Source: Echinococcus granulosus (taxonomy: Eukaryota > Platyhelminthes > Cestoda > Cyclophyllidea > Taeniidae). From it: a stretch of 64,000 nucleotides of DNA. Numbering within the stretch: position 1 is the stretch's first letter; each line of letters starts with the position of its first letter. The notes under the pieces were generated by a model. That model worked only from the letters and a program-made list of their open reading frames with translations, was not told where the DNA came from and made no database searches. The translations under genes and the position numbers were made by a program. This document shows positions 35,780-47,900 of the stretch, piece after piece. Location: positions 1,173,439 through 1,237,438 of the forward strand of contig NW_020170395.1 in NCBI RefSeq assembly GCF_000524195.1, read 5' to 3'.

Positions 35780-38700
35780 ATGCCAACGGTAACGCGTTCT
35801 CTTTCAACTGCTCCTCTCAAAGATGTCTACCAAAAGGAGCTTTTGCAGATGCTTGATGCTCATCGTGGACCGAAAGCCATTTACTGGGAACGTGAAGCCA
35901 TTCCTCCAGTTAATCTCATTGTCGGACATTCATTGCTCAAGGTGGATTTGTGTTCCTATATCTCACATCTATTCGCTTTGATGTAGTTAATACCCAACTT
36001 GATTCTGCATTAGGCGCAACGTTCCCTCATGCATAAGGCTATGCGTCTATCTCTAGCTGTAGTACCTCTTAATAAATACGATTTTTTCATTCGTTTGTAG
36101 CTCGCTTCGGTTCGGTTTATTGCCTCTTCATAACTTCATTTTAGGACCATGGCGTGAGTTATTCGTTTGTGATTGAGTCCTCACAAACCGCTCCACCGCC
36201 CCCAGATGTCAATGCAATTTTCTTTATTCTCCGCTCTGAGTTAAAGGTTCTCGATATTGTTGTTAAGTATCTAAAGATGTGAGTTCACCTAATGCATGAT
36301 GCTCGCTATTTGTGCCTGCATTCTATGTGTCCGCGCCATCTTACATGATTGCCTAAATGTTATATTTAAGCACTGTTAACAGAGTGGTTTTTGACACAAC
36401 AGTCTGGAGAACACTTTTTTTCGATTTAGAGAATTTTCCCGTCATCAACAGTCCACTGATTCTGCAAAAAAAGAGTATTGTATAATTGCCATTCCAAAAT
36501 GTTCCATCGTTTGTAAATCATTTCTACGAGAATCTCAAATTATGGAAAGACTCGCCGGTGTCTACGATCTACCTTTGACCCTTTTACCTCTTGATAGTGA
36601 CCTTCTTTCCATGGAAGATCCGGATTGTTTTTCCGTACGTTTACACAAGCATCTTAGTAATGTACATAGTTTTGTGACGAGCCTAATAGCATCCTCATTA
36701 TGTGCGGTGTACTTACAATTTCTGTCCTCATCGTTACTTTCAGGACTTTAGCTTACGAAACAAAGAAAACAGCCTGTTCAACTTTGCCAAAGGCCTTATG
36801 AAATTCCAGTCCGTCTACGGTCTTTTCCCCCGGATACGTTCCAAAGGACCCAAAGCTAAGGTATCTCTGGACCTCTTATTTCATTTAGGCTCACTTCCAG
36901 ATGGTATAGAAATAAGGTGGTTGAAATGTCGAGCACATTCAAACTAGACACATAGTGCAGAGGAGTCCCCTGATTTTACTCCTTAGTATCATATTTTCCG
37001 CCTTAGCTTGAATATGGCGGGACAACTTATGTATGAATGCTCAGTGGTTAGAAATATGCTTCAGGAGAAAAGTGTGCACCAAAAGAAGAATGAAGTCGCA
37101 TGTTTGTAGACGTTTTTAACGTAATTCCATCGTGAAGAAGTTGATGTTAATTTGTTTTCGGGAAAAAAGGACAAAAATGGCCGTTGAGTGCGTTACATAG
37201 ATTATAACTCATCTCGAGGAGTAATTTTGCCGATCGCGCTTACATTAGTGTTGTTGATTGCAGCGAATCGCGGAAATGCTTTCGCAGATGCGACAGGAAG
37301 CGATGGCCACAGCCAATCTGGACGCTCCGGCCAGACAGGAAGGCACCGTGGTACAGCCGTTGGAGTCACCCGGCCAGACCGACCTCCTTATCATCATTGA
37401 TCGCAGTGTTGACGCTCTGACCCCGTGTCTCAGCCAACTCACTTACGAAGGTCTCATCAATGAACTTTGGCCTGTCATGCATGGCAAGTCGGCGGTGATT
37501 GTTGTTAGTCGCTTTTATCCGAAAACGTCCGACTTGTTATTAAGGTATCGTGGTGTACGTAGGAAGTGCAAAATTGCCCCAGGCTGGAAATAAAAATGAG
37601 CCAAAACGGGTTGTCTTTAACTCCGCCGATGTGCTCTTTTCCGAGATTCGAGGTCAGAACTTTGCTGACATTGGTGTTATTCTTAGCAAGAGGACCAAAG
37701 AGTTGTCAAGTGTAATGAATGTGGGTTAACGTGACCCTGTTGCATCTATCCTCATGATTTGTTTAGGAAGCCAAGTCCTCCACTAAGTTGACAGCTCTTC
37801 GTCAAGTTGTAAATCAGTTGCCTGAATTGAGGCAATCGCATGCATCTACGTCATTACGTGAGTCTTGGCTGAAATTGGACACCTACTTTGCCCACTGATC
37901 ACCACTTATTCCTCCTCTGTCTTCTCGTCTAGATGTGACGATCGCTGAATGTATTCGAGAGTACGCTACTGCGGAAAACTTCATTGCTTCCTATGGAGCA
38001 CAGCAAGGTACTAATTTGGCTCGCACTTGTTCATTTAACTAACCTCTTTAGACTTTCTAAATGGGCTCGAAGTGGATAAAATTCATCCCTTCGTAGAGCA
38101 GCGAATTCTTCAAATGGCACCCATCGAAGAAGTATGTGCGACCATTAATTTGTACCCCCTTAACTAATGCCTTCTCTTTCACTATCTATAGGTTCTCCAA
38201 CTACTCTGTGTGCAATCGTTTTGTAGTGGTGGCCTAAAGCAGCGTCCGATGGAGTTTTACATGCGTGAAATAATTCAGGTTAGGAATGTAAACATTAGGA
38301 TAATCGGAGCCTACAGGCATGGTCAAACGGCTAGCTTATTTGAACTGTGATCGGTAATACGTTTGGGTTCAGATGTACGGCCCAGAGCACATGATAACGC
38401 TGAATAATCTGCGCAAGCTCGGTCTACTGGAGGAGAGCTCGCGGCTAACCCTCATTGCAAGACCGACAGGTGGTCCTGCCGACATCCTCTCAGGTGATAC
38501 GAGCACAGCAGTGCGTCGCACAATTGCGTCTGTTTCGCTGGCCTACGCGAGCACCCTCCGTAGAAGCCTTCGGCTTCACGTGACAGATGAGACTCCACCG
38601 CCGCGGGAAGAACAGAACCTGGATGCTGCCTTCGCGCGTATTTTTGGGGGTTGGGTACCAATCAGTGTGCGCTTGGTGCAGGCCATGACCCTCGGCTGGC

Positions 38701-39375
38701 CCACGCGTCCGCTAATATCAACCACCTCTGGCACGGGTGGGGCACTCCTCTCGAACGCCGCCTCCACGGCTCTTTATGCTGGACGTAGGTGAGTGGAACT
38801 ACCCATTTCTAACCGCCAATTTGTCGCTTTTGCTGCTGAATGCTGCATCGGTGCCTTAGGCTCGTCTCCCACGTTCAGGCAGCGAGTGCTAGCAGCGGCA
38901 GTTACGTGACAGATCTCATACCAGCAGTGGAGGTGGACGAAGTGCAGAATCCTGGAGAGACCGGGATATCTTCGACAGGCGCTGGTCTGATCAAACGCCC
39001 AACGCCAAGTGCGGGCCCCGAAGGCAGCAAGACGGTTGTGATAGCTTTCGTCGGTGGAGTGACCCATTCTGAGCTGGCTGCTCTCCGCAAAGTAGCCGCA
39101 TACGATGAAGGTAAACAATTAAGAAGCCCTACACCTCCAGATCTGAATAAGAGACAAAACCTCGGCGACCACGCCAACGTCTCCAAACACACCACATTAA
39201 CAGCAGATGCGTAGCACTCCCTATACAGGCCGTATCACAGGGTGTAACTGCTTAACGCCGTACCTTTATTTCAGGTCAAGTGGACTTCATTTTTGCAACT
39301 ACGGGGCTGTTGACTTGGAGAAGGTTCATCAAATCTTTGTCAGACCGCATATCCGTCGCGGACACGGAGGGATGA
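35780..39375 (+). CDS. VPS33A: VPS33 Sec1/Munc18 protein of HOPS/CORVET (VPS33A-like)
   Basis: Sec1/Munc18-family subunit of the HOPS/CORVET tethering complexes, which binds SNAREs for endosome-lysosome fusion. Thirteen exons: 35780-35941, 36145-36278, 36430-36661, 36744-36860, 37264-37483, 37545-37720, 37767-37857, 37933-38007, 38052-38131, 38192-38278, 38373-38788, 38860-39110 and 39275-39375, giving about 713 residues in consistent phase. Landmarks: SLLKDHGV, LPLDSDLLSMED, FAKGLMKFQSVYGLFPRI, LLIIIDRSVDALTP followed by QLTYEGLINE, VFNSADVLFSEIRGQNF, YGPEHMITLNNLRKLGLL, FVGGVTHSELAALR and the terminal FIFATTGLLTW. It fits VPS33A slightly better than VPS33B. It is about 115 residues longer than human VPS33A because of an Ala/Ser/Thr/Gly-rich insertion before FVGGVT. 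The fifth intron (37484-37544) appears to be GC-AG. The ATG at 35780 is chosen because it directly precedes the conserved helix; an in-frame ATG lies a little upstream. Confidence 0.88.
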
Positions 39376-39827
39376 TTTACACCTTAAAAATATTTACTTC
39401 CCGATTCAGCTACAATCACTGATTACCACATTGTGGATTATTTCATATGCATTAAAACCGAGTCTTTTTACCGCACCCTCCTCCGACTTACAAAAAATTT
39501 ACGAATATCCTAGTGGCGCCAAGACTAGTTCCCACAGCGCAAGCGTACAAACAAGGACCCCGCTGATATCTCGCAGTATCATTTTGGAAATCAGGAGTCG
39601 GTAAAGGACCTCGGTCACCGTAGCGCAACACGATGGCTAACATGCAGCCAAATTTGTCAGCCCAGAACAGTCCGAACTAGTGCAATACTAGCGGTGTACT
39701 CAACCTAAATTATGGGAAAAGTAAGGCAATACAGCCAGTAGCATGAGTAAATGGTTTCCCAAATAGAATTCCCAAGTAAGGCACGAGTCTGAACTCGGTT
39801 ACCTCAGTATTATTCGGGGAAAAGAAT

Positions 39828-40321
39828 CTACAGTCTGCGACCGCGACGTCCGCCCTTTCTTCTCGTACTATCCGTGGGAATTGGGGTGACATCCTCAACC
39901 CTGCCAATCCTCATTCCAGAGCGCGCAAGTGCCCGCAACGCGGACTGAGCGGCCGGACTAGGCGTACGAGCCCTAAGAAAGAGAATCACACGGAATACAA
40001 AACGTACTTGGTGCCACCGGTAGCACGAATGCGAACGTGAAGTGCACCAATGCCCAAGGCCTTGCAACGTTCGGCAACATCTTGAGCGGCAAGCATAGCA
40101 GCGTATGGACTGGATTCGTCACGATCTGCTCGAACCTTCATTCCGCCAGTAACACGAACAATTGTTTCGGAACAAGTAGAATCCGTAACATGGACAAAAG
40201 TATCGTTGAATGAAGCATAAATGTGACACACACCAAAAACTATTTCATTAGGATCCAAGGCAGCTTTGAGAGACAATTGTTCCTCAGCCTGAACCTTCCC
40301 AGCTTTCCTTCGCGCAGCCAT
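39828..40321 (-). CDS. RPS14: 40S ribosomal protein S14 (uS11)
   Basis: Small-subunit ribosomal protein uS11, which sits on the 40S platform and contacts 18S rRNA near the mRNA exit. Two exons (40008-40321 and 39828-39972) join across a 35-nt intron (GTACGT to TTAG) to give 152 residues; human RPS14 has 151. The central block [19 protein letters not shown], the [20 protein letters not shown] block and the tail [14 protein letters not shown] are near-identical to the animal protein. The start [15 protein letters not shown] is the only ATG before the conserved part. The intron falls in the ATGGTK/ARTPSP region. The gene is convergent with VPS33 and about 920 bp upstream of the next minus-strand gene's stop. 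This is one of the most secure calls in the window. Confidence 0.97.
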
Positions 40322-41243
40322 TAAACGCTAACACGTCACAATTAAAAAGCGCGCCTCTGCGCATCAATTTAATGTAGTCCTTTAAAAATTGTCGCCAATA
40401 CAAACAAACTGGGTGATCTAAAAATAATCACATTTAGCCAACAAAAACACTTAGTTAAATTTTAAAAGCTGTTTATTTTTTTAAATCACACACGCTTTAA
40501 GTCTACAATGCCTGCAGGCATTACCTAAATAAGTTATTTTGACATCAAGAATAGGCCTAAATGATATAAAAAGCCTATTTTAGAGAGCCGACGCCTTTAT
40601 TACAATGATTTTATTTTCTTCAAAACCGGTTTTTTTCATTTATTCGCTTTAATTGTTCTTCATTATAATTTCGCAAATGCAATCCTTCTTTGCTCTTTTT
40701 TTGCACATACATTAATTTGAGTAGCAAATGGGGCATTAAAAGCTAACTGGTTAGTCTCTCAGTTTTAGCGGTTAGCAAATTTTAACTTTGCCTATGTAGC
40801 GCGTTGAGTGAGCTGGCCTTCGGCTCACGCCAGTAGCCCAAATACTTTCTTTATGTCGAATATTTGTATACTACTCGAGCATTATGTCATCCTCCGTCTT
40901 CATGGGGGTCTCCAAAACACACTATATTGCTGATCATGATGCAAAGTTGATGTCGAAACAGAAGCACAATCTGTGGTGACAGATTCGCCAAAGTAACTAG
41001 ACATGTGATTAGACGCAGAAATATACCCTAGTCTTTGTCACCTTAATTTGCCTCTTTTTTAGATCATATTACCTCTCGTTATGACCAATGTTTACAATGT
41101 AGGTGTAAAACATCAGACCATATGATGGTCAGGGGTTTTATTGAACATTCGAGAAGCAAGGTTGCGCTTGAAATTCGAAGATAGCATAGCTCCTTTGGAA
41201 GCATGATCCTTAATCTATGCGAATCTTGGCGAGACACATTTGC
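40322..41243. other. Intergenic stretch upstream of RPS14 with repeat B
   Basis: AT-rich sequence upstream of RPS14 that should hold its promoter and the 3' UTR of the tegument-antigen gene. It includes one copy of dispersed repeat B (about 40750-40925). No other feature can be supported. Confidence 0.45.
40750..40925 (+). repeat. Dispersed repeat B, copy 1 (hairpin core)
   Basis: Aligns with copies at about 55005-55200 and 55910-56135. All three share a TGGCCTT-GG hairpin core followed by a GCCAGTAG-CC block, then a CTTT-TCGA block. This copy and the third also share the following ATATT-GTA-ACT-GAG and CATC-TC-GTCTTCA-GGG-GTCTC stretch. The core here is a GTGAGC...GCTCAC stem around TGGCCTTCG. 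No coding frame is present. Confidence 0.65.
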
Positions 41244-43798
41244 CTAATAGGCGGGCGTCTTGAAGATAATGTAAATTCGAGGACCCTTCTTGAAGCAGAA
41301 GGAGTTGCCACCCTCGTAGGAGTAAAACGCGTGGTACTGACCCCTCACTATAAGCACATGCCAGAGACGACCATACTTCTCGTCCAGCTTCGCCTTCAAG
41401 GATCGTACGATGTCCTACAAAGAGCAAAGGTGGACAGTATGGTATACGTGCTTTGTTAGTAAGTAAAACAAGAAAATTCTTTTATTTTAACACTGCATAT
41501 AAATAATGCCGCTTTTCCTTGCTCGATTGCAGGAATTGTTACTTTACTAAATGATACTTAAAACCAGCTCCCCTAATGGCCTACTTCTAATTGGATTGCT
41601 TTTTCAGCTGATTTTTGCTTATTTGTTTGTAGTATTAGAAATGGCTTACTCTGTCGTTAACCTCATTTGTTTCTTCCACTTGTTTCACGAGGTCAAAAAT
41701 GACCTTCTGTTTGTCCGGCTCCATATCCTCAGCAATTTGGAGGATCTCAGGTTGCTCCTCTGGGGCAGTTGGGGTGTGTTCTGCCTTTTCATCCCTAAAA
41801 AGGGGAGGGAAAGTGATGTATTCTTAAATTGTACGGGATGGTCTCCACGTATTCTCTATCACCATCAATAACGGTCATGAGGTAAGATTAGAAGGGAAAA
41901 AAGCCGATTCAAATGTTACAATTGACAGTTGACAAGTTTCTATGGCGACATATTTCTCATCCAATGGGTTCATGCAAGCTTTAATCATGTAACCAGTTCA
42001 AGCAAAGCGCAGTTACAAATTCTGAAGTCAACATCAAAAATGACAACGTTGTGATTGCCGATCGACTGCTCAATTAGAAGTGTTTATCCCAGAAACCTAA
42101 GTAGTCTTGTAAATTGGCTCTTAATTGTTGCGAGGTTAAACCATGCGCCTTACTTTAGAGATTTACATAGAGGTGCGTCGGAATGTCTTTACTTACTCCT
42201 CCGGGTCCTCCTCCTTACTCAATCCAAGTACCTCACTAAATCTCTGAAGCGTGATAACCCCTGTGTTTTCTGGATCAAACAGTTTCTGCCATCGCTGCAA
42301 TGGAAAATGCATTCATCAAAAGCCAAAAGCTGATGCACTATCAAAAGCCATGATTTGTACTATATGAAAAAATATTGACATCTAAAGTTCCACAAAATGA
42401 AAAGTATAGGCTTTCCATCTTTGGGGTCACATGCACACAATGTTGCCGATGTCCTTACATTAGTTGTTTAGGATCAGGTCCGTTCAACTAGCAAACAATA
42501 AAGGCGATTTTGAGGTGCAGAAATGAAGCTCCTTTTAAATGCATTTTACGACAAGTTTTGTAGGGTAATGTCAATTTGCTGCCTGATGGGCAGCATGTTT
42601 CACGGCATAGTACATCAGCTTCAAGGAGAGCGCCAAAACTTACCTGGATGAAGTCTTCGTTGAGGTTATTTTCTCGACGATAGTTCTCCAGATCCTCAAT
42701 GGTAATTACATCTAAAAGGCGAATAAGTAGATGGCATCTTGAAACTGTCTAATTTTAGTCATTTTGACGGGTACATTCTGGTGATACATTCGTCTACAAC
42801 CGCAGAGGGATCCCTAATGAAGACCTATCTTGACGCCAATGTTGTGGAAATGTTTGCATTTATAGTTGTCTGTAGAGCGCGGGAAAGATTAAAGCACCGC
42901 GACACCATATATCGCCTGTCTTGAAGTAATAATTAATACCTCTGTATAACTTAGCACCAACCATAAAGAGACGGGGGAAAATCTAGGTGTAAGTTTGTAA
43001 CCTGCACATATTCAATGCATTCTTGAGCACATTACTATAAAATCCTCTCTAAATACGGGAAGGCCTAACAGAAACTTTCCCCAACATTAAAAATCCCCTG
43101 TTTTCTTATTCATCTGAAGGGTCAAGTGGTTCAGCACTTGCATTGCGTCTCGCCTAGTTGACTTCGTGTGCACAAATACCCTGTGTTTCGGCTGACTGAC
43201 GTCGGCACAGACCCACCCCTCTAACTCTGGGGCGAAACCACACAAAATTCACAAATTCATGTTAGACTGTGCACAATTGAACCATGAAACCAGTTACAGC
43301 ATGCTGCTCTGTTGGTAAATTTACACGTGGGTACGTGTGAAGACTACATGGCACGGCAGAATGTTTCACTCTACCTCATCTTAGGGGGCTTAAGGCGTAA
43401 TGTTAAGCAAAAAGAAGCATTTAGACACTTTCACCACAGACACCCAGGATACAAAACCGTTTTATTGATGCAAAACAAAACGTTCTTCAAACAACAATTG
43501 AACAAAATGCATTGTGTCCATTTAAACAATTTCATCGGATTTTTATTCAAACCTTGGTGAAAACAGCATTAACAATTATAATAACCAAATTTCCCACGTG
43601 TTTTTACCTTACAAATAGACGGATTAGGCACTTTCTGAAGTGCACATTTGTATACATAAACAGCTTCACGAAAAGTAAACAAAACGCGATGTGCAAATCA
43701 AAAGTCCCTCGAGTGCATTAGGCCGCCAGTAATGCTGATCACGTACCAGAGTGTTTCTTGTCAATCGTGAAATATGCGTCCTTCAGTTCTTCGCACAT
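41244..43798 (-). CDS. Tegument antigen (EF-hand plus dynein light chain domain)
   Basis: A flatworm tegumental-allergen-like protein: N-terminal EF-hand pair joined to a C-terminal dynein-light-chain domain. In other flatworms such proteins lie at or under the tegument and can be antigenic. Five exons (43747-43798, 42644-42711, 42197-42294, 41650-41794, 41244-41414) join in phase to 177 residues. EF-hand 1 has the loop DKKHSGDVITIE with Asp at position 1, Gly at 6 and Glu at 12. EF-hand 2, DPENTGVITLQR, has Arg where Glu-12 is expected, so it is probably calcium-dead. A Glu/Pro-rich linker follows, then the light-chain domain: LKAKLDEKYGRLWHVLIVRG and FCFKKGPRIYIIFKTP. The start MCEELKDAYF is the first ATG in the exon and fits a family N-terminus. 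Length is close to the usual 180-190. Most likely one of a multigene family; which member cannot be told. Confidence 0.88.
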
Positions 43799-44917
43799 TA
43801 TCCTGCAAGTGCAGTTTGTTCAGAGGGAGAAGATGACGAAAAACAACCAAGCCGCCTCGACCAAGTGCCTCCGCCTAACAACGGAGTGTGAGTGCTGCCA
43901 ATTCACGTGCTGCGGCTCGCCATTGAATCCTGCCAGCTTGCGTGCGTGCGAGCGTAGCCACTCACACGGGCCGTTCCGTCGGAGCGCGCCTTTTACCACG
44001 TACTGATTGGTTCACCCTCAACCAATAGGAATGATGTATTTTCCTGTTAGGAAACCGGCTAGGCACGGGAAATGATCGACGATGTACCGGTAGGTTGTCA
44101 TTAAGGGGCTAAAATTCACGTATTTTAAAACATTAGGCACATCAAATTGTTAAAAAATGTTTGGAATTAGCTCTCCAGGGGTAGCATTAACTCAATAAAT
44201 GTAAAAGCTGAGGCAAAAGAAGGGTTTTCCAACAAATTTGAAAATTGGGCAATTCTATCATTGCGTTACTAGTAGCCTGCCGGATATAAAACTAGAGAGA
44301 CTGCATTAGCTTCCGCGATTTTGCGGAGGAGGTCTTGAACTACTTAACTAAACTCTCTAAGCAAAAACGTGCCAAAATACCATTATGAGACATTTTTGGA
44401 AACAAAAAGGGTATAATGTAATGCTTATGTTGTTTTAATGTACCTTCCAGGGGGCAGGCAAGCAAGAAATTCGAGTCTCGTGACTGGATTGTCCCCTCCC
44501 ATACTTAGTGACTGCGTCTCCCCCCCCCCCTTCTTGAACGCTGTATTTTCCCTCTCCATGTTTTCAACTCTAATAAATATATCCAAAATGAATCAATCGG
44601 ACTTGCCTAAGAACGCTAGGGATAGAGAATTGGAGACCGATGAGTCTTGCTCCATAGTAAGCTCTAAAACTTTCGGCTACATGTTTTTTGGCAGCTGTTT
44701 TAGCATGCTAGTCTGCTACATTGCATTAACCAATTATTTGAACTAACCGTTAGCACAGGCCTTTTAAAACACACAAATGACATAAACTACTTAAAAAATT
44801 TGCTAGTAATTAGCTGCTTCTACATCCTACCTCAATGAAAAGAAAGTCGTGTTATAACAAATCGGCTTTTCACTAATGTGACCTTTCAAGTTCTGGGAAT
44901 TATGAAAAATTCAGAAA
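43799..44917. other. Divergent intergenic stretch between tegument antigen and TTI1
   Basis: Both genes start away from this 1.1-kb interval, so it should contain two promoters. It also carries one copy of dispersed repeat C (about 44425-44690), which includes a ten-base C run at 44521-44530. Confidence 0.45.
44425..44690 (+). repeat. Dispersed repeat C, copy 1 (TRIM/LTR-like candidate)
   Basis: About 265 bp that aligns end to end, at roughly 75 percent by eye, with the reverse complement of about 54050-54312. Shared blocks in order: ATGTTGTTTTAATGT-CCTT-CAGGG, GAAATTCGA-TCTCGT, TTAGTGACTGCG, CTTCTTGAA-TGTATTTTCCCT, TAATAAA, and AACGCTA-G-ATAG-GAA-GAGAC. Both copies keep an intron-like acceptor (CCTTCCAG here) and an AATAAA near the middle. 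This fits the organisation described for short terminal-repeat elements of tapeworms that use a trans-splice acceptor, but that assignment is inference; paired terminal repeats were not found. Confidence 0.6.
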
Positions 44918-47900
44918 ATGAATGCGGAGGCTTTGCTGAAAAAGTTAGATAGTATGATTTCCATTATCCTAAGTGGAACAGGGCTAATGGAAATTGAAGA
45001 ATTGCAAGCGGATCCTAGTCTCCCAGTTCGCTTGTGGAAAATTCTTCTCAATCGTGTGTCGTAAGTTAGTTCTCCAATCAATTGCTCCTAGATTAAAAAA
45101 TGCGGAAGCGTCATTCAAAAACTGCTTACTCTTGCTGAAATATTTGGATAAAATTGGTGTTTATTTGGATTGTAACACCGTTCTGAATGACTTGAGCTCT
45201 GTCATTTTTGCAATTGGCATAGACAATTCTGGTGCTATGTCGGATGAAGCTTGGATATACCTCATTATTTTGATTGAGAACTGTCTTTTACTTTCATCTT
45301 TTATGTAAGCATTTCAATTGTTGTACATAAGCCTTAGGTCTGACCATATTGCTGATGTGAGTCTTCTGCCTGTTTTGGCACACTTGTACTCCCATATACT
45401 TGAAATTGTGCGAAGCCAGAGAGGCAATAAAGTCAGACTTCGGGCCATTTCTTCAATTGAAGTTTTTGTGGATCGTTTTAATAAGATTTCCAGTGGCGGT
45501 ATATCGTATGTGCGTGCATTACGTGCTTCATATTTCTCGAAAATACTCCCTGGCATTTCGCAAGCTCTTTTTGCCGCTGTTGTGGGTGAAAAGGGCAGAA
45601 ACTCGGCCATTAAAGCTGTAAGACATTTAAACATATGTTAAATTTAGAGTGCTCTTCGGACCTTATCTAAACTGGTCGTTGTTTGCGTTGGAAATGAAAC
45701 TTTACAAGATGTCGAATGTAAAGATATTCGTCCTTTTTTGCTCAATTTAATTTGCAGCTTTGGATAAGGAAATCTTGGACGAGATTCAGTTAAAAGACTA
45801 CTTCTCCTTTGTGGAAAACGCCATATCTCCACTTGGGAAGCTTTTAAAATTTTGTTCCACGTCCATACTCTCTGAACCAATAATTTACAGTCCCTCGGCA
45901 AAAGACCGATTGTTCCTTGCACTTTCTGATTTTTCATCGGATATACTATGCAATTGCTGGAGATTTCTCAACCTGAACACAGATGCACAGTCATTGCGAG
46001 ATCATCTTCTCAGCTCTCTTATTATCGTTGATGTTGACGACAGTTGTTCTTCACTCAAAAAAGCCTCTAAAGTTCTTTTAGAAATTTCAAAACGGGACTT
46101 TCCAACACTGACCACTAAGGATTTTTCCGGATTAAATTTTGTGGGTTTATCTGGCCGAGAGGTTATCGATGATATTGCACGCCAAATTTTGTTGGATGTG
46201 TCGGAGGAGCTTGCAGCAAGTTTACAAAAGTGCTCAGGTTAGCTATCTATAGGTTCGTCTGTCAAAATCTGTCAGAATACTATTTAGTACTAGTTTTAAA
46301 TTGTCTACGTATGCCACTTTATCCCTTAGATGAGAACATTTGCCGATCTCTGCTTGGTCGAATGTGTGGTGTTCTGAAATTCTTGGGTAAATGAACCTTC
46401 TTTCATGTGATCTCATCTTTCAGGTGTTAAGGGGATCTCCCGATTCAATGAAAATGAAAGTAATTTAAAATCTTGTCTTACTACTCTGTGTAAATACTTG
46501 GAGCTCGATGTTGACACTGTATGCCTAATTGATGAGGTCACCTCATTGCCCACTGGGACATGTTCAACTGGTAGTAGTTTGTTTGTTTTTTTTTACCATT
46601 TACTTACTTTTCCCATAGTCCAGCTTTTCAGAAAGTACTTTGTACATTTCCGGAATCCGGCAAACCTCTACCGAGTGTTGGAGGTGGTTTGTCTGCTAAC
46701 CTGTTCATGTAAGTTAAGTTATTTAAGTTACTGGCAAACGTAGGTTTAAACTTTGATTGTGTAAGTCAAATGTTTGTGCGAATCATGGAGTCTGATGCGG
46801 ATCTTGAGGTCTCGTCCATTCTTCTCCTTTCTGCGTGTGCCTCTGGCCTTTCCCGTTGTGGTAAGTAGTAGTCGCATTTCTTCATTCTCTTGCCTACGTA
46901 ATATTGGAGTATTTACTCAACTATTGTTTTTTGTCTCCATACCCTTCAGATGACCAACCTGTCTCAGAAAGGATTAGTCTTGTCGTGTAAGTCTTTAAAG
47001 AACCGACAAATGTATGAATTACACTAAATGTTTATACCGGTGCTTTCTTTTGTGCTTAGCACTTTGTTGGACAGACTGTCCGAACGAAGTCCTCTCCAGT
47101 TGAATTCTGAAACAGATCAGACTGCTATCACGCAATGGCCTCCATCTGAACAGCCGATAATTGATGCATTTCCTACTCTTACTACAAAAGAGCAAAAATT
47201 CAGGTGTTTGAAAGCCTGCACTTTCATGGAACTTCTTGCCACTGCCTCAATGGTACGTTCTCAAAGTGCTTCAGTCCTTTTGTATGACCTTGTCTCTACG
47301 AGTCGTACGGGACGAGTTAGAGGGTCGCTGTGAGTCGTTTGAAATGGGAATGACTTTTCTTCCTTTCACATTTGCAAGCAGAGCATTAGGGGAGCATATA
47401 TTTCAATTTTGACCTTCTGGGCAGTTGCTAAGTCAGTAACAAGTTGATTGGAAGCTTCTAGAATTGACGTATTGACGCGGAGGATGTAGTATTTCGTTTA
47501 CCTCTTTCGAGAGTGATTCGCTGCATCAGAAAAAGGCAGGAAAGTGGGATGCTGCTACAGCGAGCGAGAGATAGGCGCCCAGTTGTAAACTCGTGGACAT
47601 TTGATTCCAAAACGTTGTCACTTATCCCATTCTGTGGGTGCATACCTAAGACAAAAATCTAAGCAGTGGTTTAAACGTCATTTTCTGTCTTGCAGATTTG
47701 GGGCTCATCTGCGGAGGAAGGAGCTACCTATCCGGATGAAATGCAAACATTTATTTTACAAATGTTTGGCCTTGCAACCGGTGCCGGACTGATCGCCTCG
47801 ACCGCTCAAAGAGCCCTTTCATCTATCTCCACGAATTGTGGCTATTCCAGGTTTTTTTTTTATTATTCGTTGCCTAGTTTTACTGTCGTATTTAAAGGAA

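Noticed and set aside
37501..37593. Read-through of VPS33 exon 5 past VIVVSRFYPKTSDLLLR to a stop at 37593
   Set aside because: The segment does not match VPS33; homology resumes in another frame after a GC-AG intron.
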